Source: Halalkalibacter alkalisediminis | GTDB taxonomy: Bacteria; Bacillota; Bacilli; Bacillales; Bacillaceae_D | DNA: 45,520 nt | Direction: 5' to 3' | Assembly (NCBI RefSeq): GCF_028610705.1 | Contig: NZ_JAQQWT010000025.1 | Location: 1-45,520 of the forward strand | Part shown: piece by piece, positions 16,686 through 25,704 of the stretch | Layout: each line of letters opens with the position of its first letter | Numbering within the stretch: position 1 is the first letter of the stretch | Translations under genes and position numbers: made by a program | The notes under the pieces: model-generated | What the model was told of the DNA's origin: nothing | Databases searched by the model: none | Seen by the model: the letters and a program-made list of their open reading frames with translations, nothing else

Positions 16686-18815
16686 ATGTATATTACAGCG
16701 CGTGAAAGACAAATACTCGATAAGTTACTGGCATCAAATGAAGAGATAACCGTGAAAGATCTGGCTGACTTTATTGACGTAAGTGTCAGAACGATTCATC
16801 GGGATTTAAAAGGTGTAGAAGACATATTAAAAGGCTATCAACTTAGTTTAGTTAAGAAGTCTGGTGTAGGTATTCAGATCGTAGGAGGAAAAGAGCAGGT
16901 TGAACATTTAAAGTTATTCCTTTTTAATCTAATCCATCATGAATACTCTCCAGAAGAGAGACAAACGATTATTGCTTGTACACTACTTGAAGCAAGAGAA
17001 CCAGTTAAATTGATCGCATTAGCTCAAGACTTAAATGTGACAATTGCAACGATCAGCAATGATTTGAACAAAGTAGAAGAGCAATTACAGAAGTATAAAA
17101 GTCTCTCTTTGATTAGAAAACGAGGCTATGGCGTTGAGATCGCTGGAGAAGAAACAGCAAAACGCAAAGCGATGAGTACGATTATCTCTGAAAATGTAGA
17201 TGAATTTGACCTCTTGTCTCTGATTAGAGAAAACATTCAAAAGAAATCGACTACGCAAATGGATTCCATTTCCGAACGATTACTAGGGTTGGTCGAAAAG
17301 CGTAATTTACACATTGTTGAAAAAGTGATTGAAGAAATCAATAGAGAACTCCCTTATTCCATTGCCGATAGTGCCTATATGGGCTTAGTTGTGCATTTAG
17401 CCTTAGCGATGGAACGGATATTACAAGGAGAAAATATCGCTATTGATCAAGCCTATTTAGAAAAACTTCAAGTGACACCTGAATTTAAGATAGCAGAAAA
17501 GATCATTGGAAAGTTAGAAAAGGTTTTTCATACGGAGATCCCTAAAGCTGAAATTGGATATATTACCATGCATTTGCGTGGAGCAAAATTAAGGTACGAC
17601 AAAGAATATTTAATAGAGGATACAAGTCTTCAAATTGCACTAAAAGCTAAAAGTCTTATCCAGTATGTAGAGAAACGAACAGGTCAGTCGCTCAGGGAAA
17701 ACCAATCTTTACTCCAAGGCTTAGTGGCACACTTAAGTCCGGCGATTTTTCGCATCAAGCAAAATATGGGGATTACGAATCCTTTATTAGCTAAAATTAA
17801 AAATGATTATGAAGAGCTTTTTTCCATTGTCAAAGATGGGGTGCAAGTCATATTAACGGATTTAGAAGTGCCGGATGAAGAGATAGGATATTTAGTTCTA
17901 CATTTTGGATCTGTTCTTCTAGGTAAGAGCCGGCAAAACACTCTTAAAGCCTTAGTCGTTTGTTCCAGTGGAATTGGAACGTCGAAAATGCTAGCCACAA
18001 GGTTACAACGAGAGTTGCCTTCGATCAAAGAAGTGCGTAATGTTTCCTTATTTGAGTTGTATCGTATGAACAAAGCGGACTATGATCTCATTTTATCGAC
18101 CATTCGGATACCGGAATTGGAGCACGAGTATATCCTCGTCAATCCGATTTTAACGGATGAAGAGGTTGACAAAATTAAACGATATCTAACCCAGCACCCT
18201 AAACAGGATGAAGAAAACAATGCCGACTCAACCGAAGAAGATTTCATCGTTGAATCCTTTTCAAAAAAGGAGCACACGCTCAATCGCTTAAAACTAAATA
18301 AAGACTATGTTGATACAGTAGTCACTCTTTTAGAGGGTTTTACAGTGGTTCAATCTAAGGAAGAAAAGAGCTTGAATGCCATTTTGACACAAGCTTGTGC
18401 TCGTTTATATGAGCAGAAAATTATTGCGGACGTTAAGACAGTAATAGCTGATTTGAGGGCTAGAGAGCAAGTAGGTGGTTTAGGAATTCCAGATACGAAA
18501 CTGGCGTTATACCATGCACGTAGCCAGGCCGTCTTAAAACCATCGTTTACCGTGATCGCCTTAAGCGAGCCAATTTCGATAAAGGCGATGGATCAATCGA
18601 ATCTATTGGTTGAAACGATTTTACTTATGCTCTCACCGAACGAGGTATCTACGGCCACCCTAGAAATCCTAAGTCAAATTAGTGCGTTAATCATTGAAGA
18701 TGAATTTAGCCTATTACGATTTGAATCAAAGGATGAAGGAAGAATTTCTTCCTATCTTGCAACCAAACTAGAGAAATTCATAGAAGAAAAAACTATCGAA
18801 CTTAGGAGTGTGTAA
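16686..18815 (+). CDS. mtlR: PRD-containing transcriptional activator MtlR
   Basis: A 709-residue regulator: N-terminal HTH (ITVKDLADFIDVSVRTIHRD, residues 21-40), a second HTH near 105-130, two PTS regulation domains with conserved histidines (His237 and His296 in PRD1; His349 and His406 in PRD2), an EIIB(Gat)-like domain with Cys426 (VVCSSGIGTSK) and an EIIA(Mtl)-like domain with His610 (LALYHARSQAV). In the characterised Bacillus/Geobacillus proteins, PRD2 phosphorylation by HPr activates and EIIB/EIIA-domain phosphorylation inhibits; all equivalent residues are present. GAGGTG precedes the start. mtlF begins 2 bases after the stop, so mtlR is inside the operon. Confidence 0.94.
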   Translation: MYITARERQILDKLLASNEEITVKDLADFIDVSVRTIHRDLKGVEDILKGYQLSLVKKSGVGIQIVGGKEQVEHLKLFLFNLIHHEYSPEERQTIIACTLLEAREPVKLIALAQDLNVTIATISNDLNKVEEQLQKYKSLSLIRKRGYGVEIAGEETAKRKAMSTIISENVDEFDLLSLIRENIQKKSTTQMDSISERLLGLVEKRNLHIVEKVIEEINRELPYSIADSAYMGLVVHLALAMERILQGENIAIDQAYLEKLQVTPEFKIAEKIIGKLEKVFHTEIPKAEIGYITMHLRGAKLRYDKEYLIEDTSLQIALKAKSLIQYVEKRTGQSLRENQSLLQGLVAHLSPAIFRIKQNMGITNPLLAKIKNDYEELFSIVKDGVQVILTDLEVPDEEIGYLVLHFGSVLLGKSRQNTLKALVVCSSGIGTSKMLATRLQRELPSIKEVRNVSLFELYRMNKADYDLILSTIRIPELEHEYILVNPILTDEEVDKIKRYLTQHPKQDEENNADSTEEDFIVESFSKKEHTLNRLKLNKDYVDTVVTLLEGFTVVQSKEEKSLNAILTQACARLYEQKIIADVKTVIADLRAREQVGGLGIPDTKLALYHARSQAVLKPSFTVIALSEPISIKAMDQSNLLVETILLMLSPNEVSTATLEILSQISALIIEDEFSLLRFESKDEGRISSYLATKLEKFIEEKTIELRSV

Positions 18816-18817
18816 TC

Positions 18818-19255
18818 ATGACATTACCCGTATTATCAAAAGAAAACATTCAATTAAATCAAAAGGTAGAAACAAAAGAAAATGCCATTAAAATGACAGG
18901 AGAACTATTAGTCGCTCGAGGATACGTTCAACCATCTTACATTGATAAAATGTTAGAAAGAGAAGAATTAACGTCAACGTATATGGGCAATTTTGTTGCC
19001 ATCCCACATGGTACAGAAGAAGGAAAACAATCAGTAAATGAATCAGGGATCGCGATTATCCAAGTTCCTGAAGGGGTCGAGTTTGGTACAGGTAATGTTG
19101 TGAAATTGCTTATTGGAATAGCAGGAAAAGAAGATGAGCATCTAGATATCCTTTCTCAGATTGCCATTGTTTGTTCGGAAGAAGAAAACGTAGAGAAAAT
19201 TGTTGCTGCAACATCTGCTGAGGAGATTTTGGAGTTATTCGAAGGAGTGAACTAA
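18818..19255 (+). CDS. mtlF: mannitol-specific PTS EIIA component
   Basis: A 145-residue cytoplasmic phosphocarrier that passes phosphate from HPr to the IIB domain of MtlA. The active histidine is His64 in FVAIPHGTEEGK, the usual EIIA(Mtl) signature. It is packed between mtlR (2-base gap) and mtlD (1-base gap), with a TTAGGAG ribosome site inside the end of mtlR, indicating translational coupling. Confidence 0.95.
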   Translation: MTLPVLSKENIQLNQKVETKENAIKMTGELLVARGYVQPSYIDKMLEREELTSTYMGNFVAIPHGTEEGKQSVNESGIAIIQVPEGVEFGTGNVVKLLIGIAGKEDEHLDILSQIAIVCSEEENVEKIVAATSAEEILELFEGVN

Positions 19256-19256
19256 T

Positions 19257-20405
19257 ATGTTAGCTGTCCATTTTGGTGCCGGAAACATAGGCAGAGGCTT
19301 TATCGGTTTGCTATTAAACGAAGCGGGTTATCATACGACATTTGTAGATGTGAACAAAGAAATCGTAGATTTGCTCAACGAAAGAAATGAATACAACGTT
19401 GTCTTAGCGGCCGAATCTAAGGATGAAGTCACAGTTAATCATGTCTCTGCTCTTAACAGTATGACTGAGGCAGAGAAGGTCATTGAGGCGATCGGTAAAG
19501 CGGATCTGATTACAACGGCTGTCGGACCTAATATTCTACCGATTATTGCAAAGTTGTTAACTGAAGGACTGCAAGAGAGAGTGAAAACGAACCAGACGCC
19601 CCTTAATGTGATTGCGTGCGAGAACTTAATTGGTGGGAGTACACTCTTGAAGAAACATGTCTATAATCAACTCGATGAAACGGAAAAGTCAATTATGGAT
19701 CAAGTGATTGGCTTCCCAGATGCAGCGGTTGATCGCATTGTTCCGAATCAGGTTAATGACGACAAATTATTAGTGATGGTGGAGCCTTATTATGAATGGG
19801 TCGTGGATCAGTCGATGCTGGTTGGAAAGCAGCCGATCATTAAGGGGATCACGTTTGTTGAGGCGTTGAATCCGTATATTGAAAGGAAATTATTCACCGT
19901 CAATACCGGTCATGCCGTAGCGGCTTATCTCGGTTATCACTATGGCATACCATCGATTGACCAAGCGTTAGAAAATAAAGAAGTCAAAGGGCTTTTAGAA
20001 AAAACATTAAATGAAACAGGCCTATTATTATCGCAAAAACATTCCTTTAAGCAAGAAGAACACAGACATTATATTAGAAAAATCATTAAACGATTTGAAA
20101 ATACGTATCTGGCTGATGATGTGACGCGTGTAGGTAGAGGGCCCCTTCGGAAACTGGGTCCTAATGACCGACTCGTTGGACCAGCGAAGCAGTTTATTGA
20201 AGTCGTTGGCCAACAGCCAGTTTACTTGGCAAAGGCGATTGCTGCAGCATTAAAATATGACGTGAAAACAGATGAAGAGGCTGTTCAAATTCAACAACTG
20301 ATATCAGATAAGGGTTTACATGAAGCTATTACAGAAATAACTGAGTTGCGTCAAGATCATGATTTATTTAAACTAATTGTTGAACAATACCATTCTTTAG
20401 GCTAA
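19257..20405 (+). CDS. mtlD: mannitol-1-phosphate 5-dehydrogenase
   Basis: A 382-residue NAD-dependent polyol dehydrogenase that oxidises mannitol 1-phosphate to fructose 6-phosphate. The N-terminal Rossmann motif is HFGAGNIGRGFIG; the catalytic-domain segment IERKLFTVNTGHAVAAYLGY contains the conserved lysine and NTGH. Length is normal for the family. AAGGAG precedes the start in the mtlF end. It closes the mtl cluster and is followed by a terminator. Confidence 0.96.
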   Translation: MLAVHFGAGNIGRGFIGLLLNEAGYHTTFVDVNKEIVDLLNERNEYNVVLAAESKDEVTVNHVSALNSMTEAEKVIEAIGKADLITTAVGPNILPIIAKLLTEGLQERVKTNQTPLNVIACENLIGGSTLLKKHVYNQLDETEKSIMDQVIGFPDAAVDRIVPNQVNDDKLLVMVEPYYEWVVDQSMLVGKQPIIKGITFVEALNPYIERKLFTVNTGHAVAAYLGYHYGIPSIDQALENKEVKGLLEKTLNETGLLLSQKHSFKQEEHRHYIRKIIKRFENTYLADDVTRVGRGPLRKLGPNDRLVGPAKQFIEVVGQQPVYLAKAIAAALKYDVKTDEEAVQIQQLISDKGLHEAITEITELRQDHDLFKLIVEQYHSLG

Positions 20406-20412
20406 GAAATCT

Positions 20413-20450
20413 AAGGCTATCTCTATAATAGAGATGGTCTTTTAGTTTTT
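20413..20450 (+). terminator. terminator of the mtl operon
   Basis: Twelve-base stem (AAGGCTATCTCT / AGAGATGGTCTT with two wobble pairs), 5-base loop and T-rich tail directly after mtlD. Confidence 0.85.
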
Positions 20451-20471
20451 GGTGGCAAAACGTGTAAATTT

Positions 20472-20500
20472 CTGAGAATTCGTACAAGATACGGTATAAT
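20472..20500 (+). promoter_or_regulatory. candidate promoter of the HemD-like gene
   Basis: A perfect -10 TATAAT (20495-20500) about 34 bases before the start; the -35 region (CTGAGA at 20472) is poor. Confidence 0.4.
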
Positions 20501-20533
20501 GTAATGTAGATAAAGAAGAAAGGGAATGATTTG

Positions 20534-21340
20534 ATGAGCTTACATAATAAACGTGTTGTTCTCGCAGCATCAAGGAAAACGGATGAAATGAGTACACTAA
20601 TTGAAAAACAAAAAGGGACGCCTCTCGTTCGCTCTTTGCAGGGTACTGTCTTTTTAAATGATGAACAAGTGAGAGGTGATCTTAAAAGGATCATGGAAGA
20701 AGAATTCGATTGGATGATTTTTACGACAGGGATTGGGACAAATAGGCTAATAGACTTAGCGGAAGAAATGAACATAAAGGATTCATTTTTAACTAAAATT
20801 CATGGAGCAAAAATTGGTTCAAGGGGGTATAAGACGTTTGCCTCTTTGAAAAAAATTGAAGTTAACCCACTAGCTAAAGATGAGGATGGAACGATTAATG
20901 GGCTGGTTGAGTCACTGAAATCATTCGATTTTAAAGGGAAACGTGTAATGGTTCAACTTCATGGTGAAAATGCGCCTTCGCTTATTCGATTCTTAGAAGA
21001 AGCTGGCGCAAAAGTGATGCAAGTGCTCCCTTACAAGCATGTTGATCCTGACCTTGAGACAGTTCAGCTATTTTGTGATGAATTGTTGCAAGCAAAAATC
21101 GATGCTGTCTGCTTTACAGCAGCCATTCAAGTACGTTCGCTCTTTAAATATGTAGAGGAGCGTAGGATCGTCAATGAGGTCAAAGAGGCATTTAAAACCA
21201 ATACTCTAGCGGTCGCGGTTGGGAAGGTAACCGCAGAAGCTTTACATGAGGAAGGAATTGAACGTGTCATTTCGCCTGAATTAGAGAGAATGGGTGCTAT
21301 GATCATTGAGTTGAGCCGTTATTATGAGGAGAAGGAATAG
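20534..21340 (+). CDS. uroporphyrinogen-III synthase family protein (HemD-like)
   Basis: A 268-residue protein with the bilobed HemD pattern: KRVVLAASRKTDEM at the start, FDWMIFTTGIGTNRL in lobe one, KRVMVQLHGENAPSLIRFL at the lobe junction, DAVCFTAAIQVRSLFKYVE in lobe two, and LAVAVGKVTAEALHEEGIE near the end. HemD closes the tetrapyrrole ring to uroporphyrinogen III. It stands alone, with its own promoter and terminator and no hemC nearby, so it may be a paralogue rather than the main haem-pathway enzyme. The NasF C-terminal domain is related. ATG 20534 fits the AAAGGGA ribosome site; a TTG at 20531 is an alternative. Confidence 0.8.
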   Translation: MSLHNKRVVLAASRKTDEMSTLIEKQKGTPLVRSLQGTVFLNDEQVRGDLKRIMEEEFDWMIFTTGIGTNRLIDLAEEMNIKDSFLTKIHGAKIGSRGYKTFASLKKIEVNPLAKDEDGTINGLVESLKSFDFKGKRVMVQLHGENAPSLIRFLEEAGAKVMQVLPYKHVDPDLETVQLFCDELLQAKIDAVCFTAAIQVRSLFKYVEERRIVNEVKEAFKTNTLAVAVGKVTAEALHEEGIERVISPELERMGAMIIELSRYYEEKE

Positions 21341-21344
21341 GAGT

Positions 21345-21381
21345 AAGCAAAAGAGGATTGCATTCCTCTTTTGCTTTTTTT
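21345..21381 (+). terminator. terminator of the HemD-like gene
   Basis: Thirteen-base perfect stem (AAGCAAAAGAGGA / TCCTCTTTTGCTT), 6-base loop and T tail. Confidence 0.9.
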
Positions 21382-21483
21382 AGGTGCTAGAACAGAGCGG
21401 CTAAGACGTCACTTGGAAAGAGCAAAGCTTGGGAGAGTTGTGTTAGTAAAGTTTATGATAATCATTTTAAGTGGATGATGACA
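21382..21483. other. spacer with no recognisable gene
   Basis: Upstream of the PxpA remnant. I see no similarity to the missing part of that gene and no ORF with a ribosome site. Confidence 0.4.
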
Positions 21484-21672
21484 TGTATATTTTATAAAAG
21501 GCATGAACAGACACTTATCTACGATGTCAATGATGCTGTTAGCTAGGTCATAGATATATCAAAAACTATAGAGTGACAGCAATTGATGGAACGGGTTATT
21601 CCTATTCAAGCAGATACCATTTGCGTACATGGTGGTGGGGATTCCTTCATTGTTGACTTGGTAAAGTATTAG
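21484..21672 (+). pseudogene. decayed 3' end of a 5-oxoprolinase subunit A (PxpA/YcsF/LamB) gene
   Basis: Translated with frame changes, this gives the C-terminal end of the YcsF/PxpA family: LIYDVNDAVS, a stop, VIDI, then NYRVTAIDGT, then VIPIQADTICVHGGGDSF and a stop at 21670. The last block is the very conserved family ending (IPIQADTICVHGD). An internal TAG and at least two frameshifts are present, and the first three quarters of the gene are missing. A terminator follows at 21717. Confidence 0.75.
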
Positions 21673-21716
21673 AAAGTGAACAGGTAATATTATACCGATT
21701 GTAAGTTATTAGCGAA

Positions 21717-21761
21717 AGTGACTCTACAAGGTAACTTGTAAGAGTCACTATTTATTTTTTT
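21717..21761 (+). terminator. terminator downstream of the PxpA remnant
   Basis: AGTGACTCTACAAG pairs with CTTGTAAGAGTCACT (one bulged A) around GTAA, followed by a T-rich tail. It probably once ended the operon of which the remnant is part. Confidence 0.8.
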
Positions 21762-22005
21762 GAAATAATAATAGGTGAAAGGTAAGTATAATAATAAGTA
21801 GAGGAAGTAACTGTTTTTATTTTAGTCGAACAACGCTTTAAAGGCTAATCGCGTTTACGTATGCATTTGCGAGTAGCGGTGGCATTGCTTATAATAAAAG
21901 GAATATATAAAACCTTAGTTGTTATTTATGGAAAGTGTGCAGATGTGTATAAAAGATTGTAAAATAATTTTTTGTGAAGGGGAGGGAGTGGCTACTATGA
22001 AATGA

Positions 22006-22611
22006 TTGAATGTAATTCTAGGTTGTTTAGTTGTGAGTTTTGGTATATTTATTCTACAAAACGCACAAGTAACAACGGGCGGGACAGCTGGGTTGGCTTT
22101 GAGTTTAACGTATGCCATCCATTTGCCGTTCTCCGTCATGTTCTTTTTAATTAACATTCCGTTTTATATTTTAGCCGTTTTTAAGATGGGTTGGAAATTT
22201 ACGTTATCGACGCTTTTCGCTGTCACGGTGTTATCGTTATTAACGGAAATGGTTCAATTGCTGCCTGATTTTTCAATCTCACCATGGATTGGAGCGATTG
22301 TTGGAGGAATTGTTTGTGGATTTGGGTTGTCTATTTTATTCTTAAATGGTTCATCTTTAGGTGGAGCTAATATCCTAAGTCTGTATCTTCAGCAAAAGTT
22401 TAAATTAGATCCAGGCAAAACGATTTTCGTGTTTGATTTTATGGTTATTGTCATTGGCCTATTTTCAATTGGGCTATTAAATGGGTTTTACTCGGTTTTA
22501 TCAATCGTTATGATCTCTTATATTATTAGTTACTTTAAAGGGAAGATTGCCGCTCAAAATGTGGTTAAACCAAAAGTGGTTAGAGGATCAGCGCAACCGA
22601 GTGCCTCTTAG
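22006..22611 (+). CDS. YitT-family membrane protein, possibly broken at codon 3
   Basis: A 201-residue protein with about five membrane helices in the pattern of the YitT/DUF161 family (GGTAGLALSLTYAIHLPFS, IGAIVGGIVCGFGLSILF, GGANILSLYLQQKF). Function in the family is not established. The natural start looks like ATG 21997, with a strong AAGGGGAGG site 11 bases upstream, but codon 3 is TGA: ATG-AAA-TGA-TTG-AAT. A TGG there would restore KWLN. The coordinates given begin at the TTG right after the stop, where reinitiation is possible. It is either a very recent pseudogene, a reinitiating gene or a sequencing error. The family's extra C-terminal domain is absent, so this is the short form. Confidence 0.7.
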   Translation: MNVILGCLVVSFGIFILQNAQVTTGGTAGLALSLTYAIHLPFSVMFFLINIPFYILAVFKMGWKFTLSTLFAVTVLSLLTEMVQLLPDFSISPWIGAIVGGIVCGFGLSILFLNGSSLGGANILSLYLQQKFKLDPGKTIFVFDFMVIVIGLFSIGLLNGFYSVLSIVMISYIISYFKGKIAAQNVVKPKVVRGSAQPSAS

Positions 22612-22626
22612 AATATATGTTGAAAG

Positions 22627-22649
22627 CCTTGCTATCGCAAGGTTTTTTT
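22627..22649 (+). terminator. terminator of the YitT-family gene
   Basis: CCTTGC-TATC-GCAAGG followed by seven T. Confidence 0.85.
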
Positions 22650-22745
22650 ATTTGTTTGTGAGGAACCTTCACAGCATAGAGGGTATCAAGCGCTTAGGGT
22701 GAATATTAATAAAGAAATATTGAAATAGAAAGTGGTGGTAGAGGG

Positions 22746-23264
22746 ATGAATATTAAATTAGAGCCCTTATCGGTTGAGTGTACAAAGAAGCTGTTTATTT
22801 TCGAAAAAGAAAATAGAACTTTCTTTGAAACGATGGTGCCGAGTAGGGGGGAAGACTACTATCAATATGATCGATTTTTACAAAGTTTAAATGAGTTATT
22901 GGTAGAACAAGAACGAGGGGAAGGGAATTATTTTTTAATTGTTAATGAAGTAGGAGTGATCGTTGGTCGTATTAACTTATTTAATGTTAGGAAACATCCG
23001 AGTTTTTCCGCAGACTTAGGCTACAGGGTAGGAAAAAAATATCTAAGGAGAGGGATCGCTTCTATAAGTCTTGAATTATTACTTGGAAAAGTGATAGTTG
23101 AACATAAAAAGGCTGAGATTCGAGCTAAAACGACCAGTCATAATATCGGCTCTCAAAAAATTCTTGAAAAACATCAATTTGTTAGGCGAGTAGTTAAAGA
23201 AAAGGGAGTTGAACTGAATGGGCACCTCTTTGATTTTTTAGAATATTATTGGAAGAATTATTAA
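22746..23264 (+). CDS. GNAT-family N-acetyltransferase, RimJ/RimL-like
   Basis: A 172-residue acetyltransferase that would move acetyl from acetyl-CoA to an amine. The core is visible: NYFLIVNEVGVIVGRINLF (strands 2-4), GYRVGKKYLRRGIAS (the acetyl-CoA pyrophosphate loop, residues about 91-105) and the ending helix-strand TTSHNIGSQKILEKHQFVRR. The substrate is not predictable; RimJ-type members act on protein N-termini or small molecules. GTAGAGGG supplies the ribosome site. It is a single-gene unit. Confidence 0.85.
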   Translation: MNIKLEPLSVECTKKLFIFEKENRTFFETMVPSRGEDYYQYDRFLQSLNELLVEQERGEGNYFLIVNEVGVIVGRINLFNVRKHPSFSADLGYRVGKKYLRRGIASISLELLLGKVIVEHKKAEIRAKTTSHNIGSQKILEKHQFVRRVVKEKGVELNGHLFDFLEYYWKNY

Positions 23265-23519
23265 GACAATTTTAAAACTGAGACCGATAACCTTATCTAT
23301 CATTCATTTTCGAGATAAGTAGTTAACTATACCTAAGTAAGGCGGAATGACGGCACTTAACGGGGTCTTTAGACTGGATATTGAGAGAAAGTGACACAGC
23401 CAATAGAAAAGAAATAAATGGCTTGTTAAATCTTCTGACAATTTAGTTTACAACTGAAGGTGACAAGTGTATATTGAAAAAGTATTCTGATAATTTCTTT
23501 TAAAGAGAGGTGTTCATTT
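23265..23519. other. leader region of the AGCS symporter gene
   Basis: Non-coding. It holds a small stem (CTTATCT / AGATAAG, about 23290-23320). I looked for a glycine-type riboswitch and saw no convincing match. Confidence 0.35.
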
Positions 23520-24929
23520 TTGCAGGCAATTATTGATTTTCTTAACAATTTTTTATGGACTTATGTAGTTATTGGTGGTTTGCTTGGTGCGGGTTTGTAT
23601 TTTACGTTTAAAATAAAGTTTATGCAGTTTCGTTCCATTGGAGAGATGTTCCGTGTGGTTACGGAAAAATCAAAAGATGTAAAAGGAATGAAAAGTATTA
23701 GTCCATTTAAATCGTTCGCGATCGGTGCTGCAACACGAATTGGTACAGGGAACCTTGCAGGGGTTACAGTTGCGATTGTACTAGGTGGACCTGGAGCAGT
23801 TTTTTGGATGTGGGTTGTAGCCTTACTTGGTGGTGCAACTAGCTTTATTGAGTCTACACTTGCACAAGTTTATAAGATCCGAGATAAAGAAGCGTTTCGC
23901 GGGGGTCCTGCTTATTACATTGAAAAAGGATTAGGACAAAGATGGTTAGGGGTCATTTTTGCTGTTTTAATTGCCATTACATTTGGACTCATTTTCAATT
24001 CTGTTCAAAGTAATACGATTGCAGGAGCTTTTGATAATGCATTTGGTGTAAGCCCATGGGTAATGGGCGTTATTATGACAGTGTTAGCTGGTGTAATCAT
24101 TTTTGGTGGAGTTCATCGTATCGCGAACTTCTCTAGTATCATTGTTCCGGTCATGGCAGTTTTATATATCATTATTGCTTTAGTAGTTGTTGTGATGAAT
24201 GTTTCTGAAATTCCTGCTGTTTTCGGACTAATTGTACGTAGTGCATTTGGTTTTGAACAAGCACTTGGTGGGGGGATTGGTGCAGCGATCATGATGGGTG
24301 TACGCCGTGGTCTCTTTTCGAATGAAGCAGGTATGGGTAGTGCCCCAAATGCTGCTGCAACAGCGAGTGTTTCTCACCCTGCTAAACAAGGGTTTGTCCA
24401 AACTTTAGGAGTATATGTAGATACATTAGTTGTTTGTTCTGCAACGGCATTTATCATTTTGTTGAATACAGACTATCACCTAAGTGAAGCAGAAGGAATT
24501 CAATTGTTGCAAAATTCTCTCAGCTTACAAATCGGTGGTTGGGCAAGTTACTTTATCGCAGCTGCAATTTTTATGTTTGCATTTAGCTCTATTATTGGTA
24601 GCTACTACTATGGTGAGACAAATATTGAGTTTATCAAGAAAAGCAAAACAGCTGTTAACGTTTATCGACTTCTTACCATGGGATTTGTGCTTTTTGGCTC
24701 AGTAGCAAGTTTAGGTCTTGTATGGGATTTAGCAGATGTATTTATGGCACTAATGACAGTCATTAATATCATTGGTATCCTACTATTAGGTAAAATTGCT
24801 TTTAAAGTACTTAAAGATTATGAAGATCAACGAGCTCAAGGTCTTGATCCCGTGTTTAGTCCTAAGAAATTAGGGATTGAAAACACAGAAGCTTGGGATG
24901 ATGAAGAATCAGATAAAATGGTCGGATAA
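23520..24929 (+). CDS. sodium:alanine/glycine symporter (AGCS family)
   Basis: A 469-residue transporter with about 11 membrane helices that takes up alanine or glycine with sodium. Family signatures: PFKSFAIGAATRIGTGNLAGV, GGPGAVFWMWVVALLGGATS, FRGGPAYYIEKGLGQRW and RRGLFSNEAGMGSAPNAAA. Size matches B. subtilis AlsT (465). The start is TTG, with AGAGAGGTG 8 bases upstream; no in-frame ATG fits. An acidic tail ends the protein. It is a monocistronic unit between two spacers. Confidence 0.93.
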   Translation: MQAIIDFLNNFLWTYVVIGGLLGAGLYFTFKIKFMQFRSIGEMFRVVTEKSKDVKGMKSISPFKSFAIGAATRIGTGNLAGVTVAIVLGGPGAVFWMWVVALLGGATSFIESTLAQVYKIRDKEAFRGGPAYYIEKGLGQRWLGVIFAVLIAITFGLIFNSVQSNTIAGAFDNAFGVSPWVMGVIMTVLAGVIIFGGVHRIANFSSIIVPVMAVLYIIIALVVVVMNVSEIPAVFGLIVRSAFGFEQALGGGIGAAIMMGVRRGLFSNEAGMGSAPNAAATASVSHPAKQGFVQTLGVYVDTLVVCSATAFIILLNTDYHLSEAEGIQLLQNSLSLQIGGWASYFIAAAIFMFAFSSIIGSYYYGETNIEFIKKSKTAVNVYRLLTMGFVLFGSVASLGLVWDLADVFMALMTVINIIGILLLGKIAFKVLKDYEDQRAQGLDPVFSPKKLGIENTEAWDDEESDKMVG

Positions 24930-24937
24930 GGATGGTT

Positions 24938-24985
24938 CGAAAGAAAGCTTACTACGGAAATGTAGTGAGCTTTCTTTCGTTTAAA
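24938..24985 (+). terminator. terminator of the AGCS symporter gene
   Basis: An 18-base stem (24938-24955 with 24962-24979, one wobble pair) around a 6-base loop, eight bases after the stop; the tail is short. Confidence 0.85.
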
Positions 24986-25137
24986 AAAGAATGAGTAGTT
25001 GTTTGATTTAGATTTTTCGCAAGAAGTAAGCTCTAACTAAATTTTACTACTCAAAAGAACTTCTATGAAGCATCTTGAAAAAGTGACACATTGAACAAGG
25101 TATCTTAGATTACTTTGTTTTACTTACTAAAAATATT

Positions 25138-25167
25138 TTGAAAACTCGAACTAAAAAATGGTAAAAT
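25138..25167 (+). promoter_or_regulatory. candidate promoter of the RDD gene
   Basis: TTGAAA (25138), 18-base spacer, TAAAAT (25162), about 40 bases before the start codon. Confidence 0.5.
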
Positions 25168-25206
25168 TTAGTTAGGCGAACGAATCAATTAGGGGTTGAT
25201 AAATGG

Positions 25207-25704
25207 ATGTATGAAGAAGTAAACGAACAAACGGAGGAGAAGTGGGTCAAACGGTTATTAGATAAACATCAACGTGCAGGTGGATGGATGCGTTTATGGG
25301 CAGGGCTCTTTGATTTTATCTTTTTAGCGCTGATTATGATCATAACAGCAGCGATCACAACGTCTTGGATGTTTGTCCAATCAGAGTCGCCGTCTGATAA
25401 TATTGAGTATATTCGCCATTACATATGGGAGAATGAATTTCACTTATATATCATTAATTGGATTGTCCTGCTCGTTGTTTTTTTTACCGTTCATCTTATT
25501 TATTCAGTCCGGGAGAAGCGAACGATAGGTATGATTATCGTGGATTTATATGTTTATAATGAAAGAGCAGAGAAACCAAGTGCAGCTCAGTTTTTTATTC
25601 GAGAGATGTTAAAATATCTTCTATTCCCTTTTTTTCTTACGTCTTTCGCCTCATCAAGGCGGACACTATATGATAAAATAACAAATACGTATTTAGTGAA
25701 ATAA
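25207..25704 (+). CDS. RDD-family membrane protein
   Basis: A 165-residue membrane protein with three or four helices. The RDD signature is GGWMRLWAGLFDFIFL (residues 22-37: the R, the D of LFDF), followed by a second helix IINWIVLLVVFFTVHLIY and the conserved REKRTIGMIIVDLYV segment before the last amphipathic part. The family's function is not settled; some members relate to ion tolerance. ATG 25207 is the first workable start after an AGGGG site; an ATG at 25203 hits a stop after three codons. Confidence 0.85.
   Translation: MYEEVNEQTEEKWVKRLLDKHQRAGGWMRLWAGLFDFIFLALIMIITAAITTSWMFVQSESPSDNIEYIRHYIWENEFHLYIINWIVLLVVFFTVHLIYSVREKRTIGMIIVDLYVYNERAEKPSAAQFFIREMLKYLLFPFFLTSFASSRRTLYDKITNTYLVK

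Noticed and set aside
23265-23519. Glycine riboswitch before the AGCS symporter
   Set aside because: No tandem aptamer pattern was seen.
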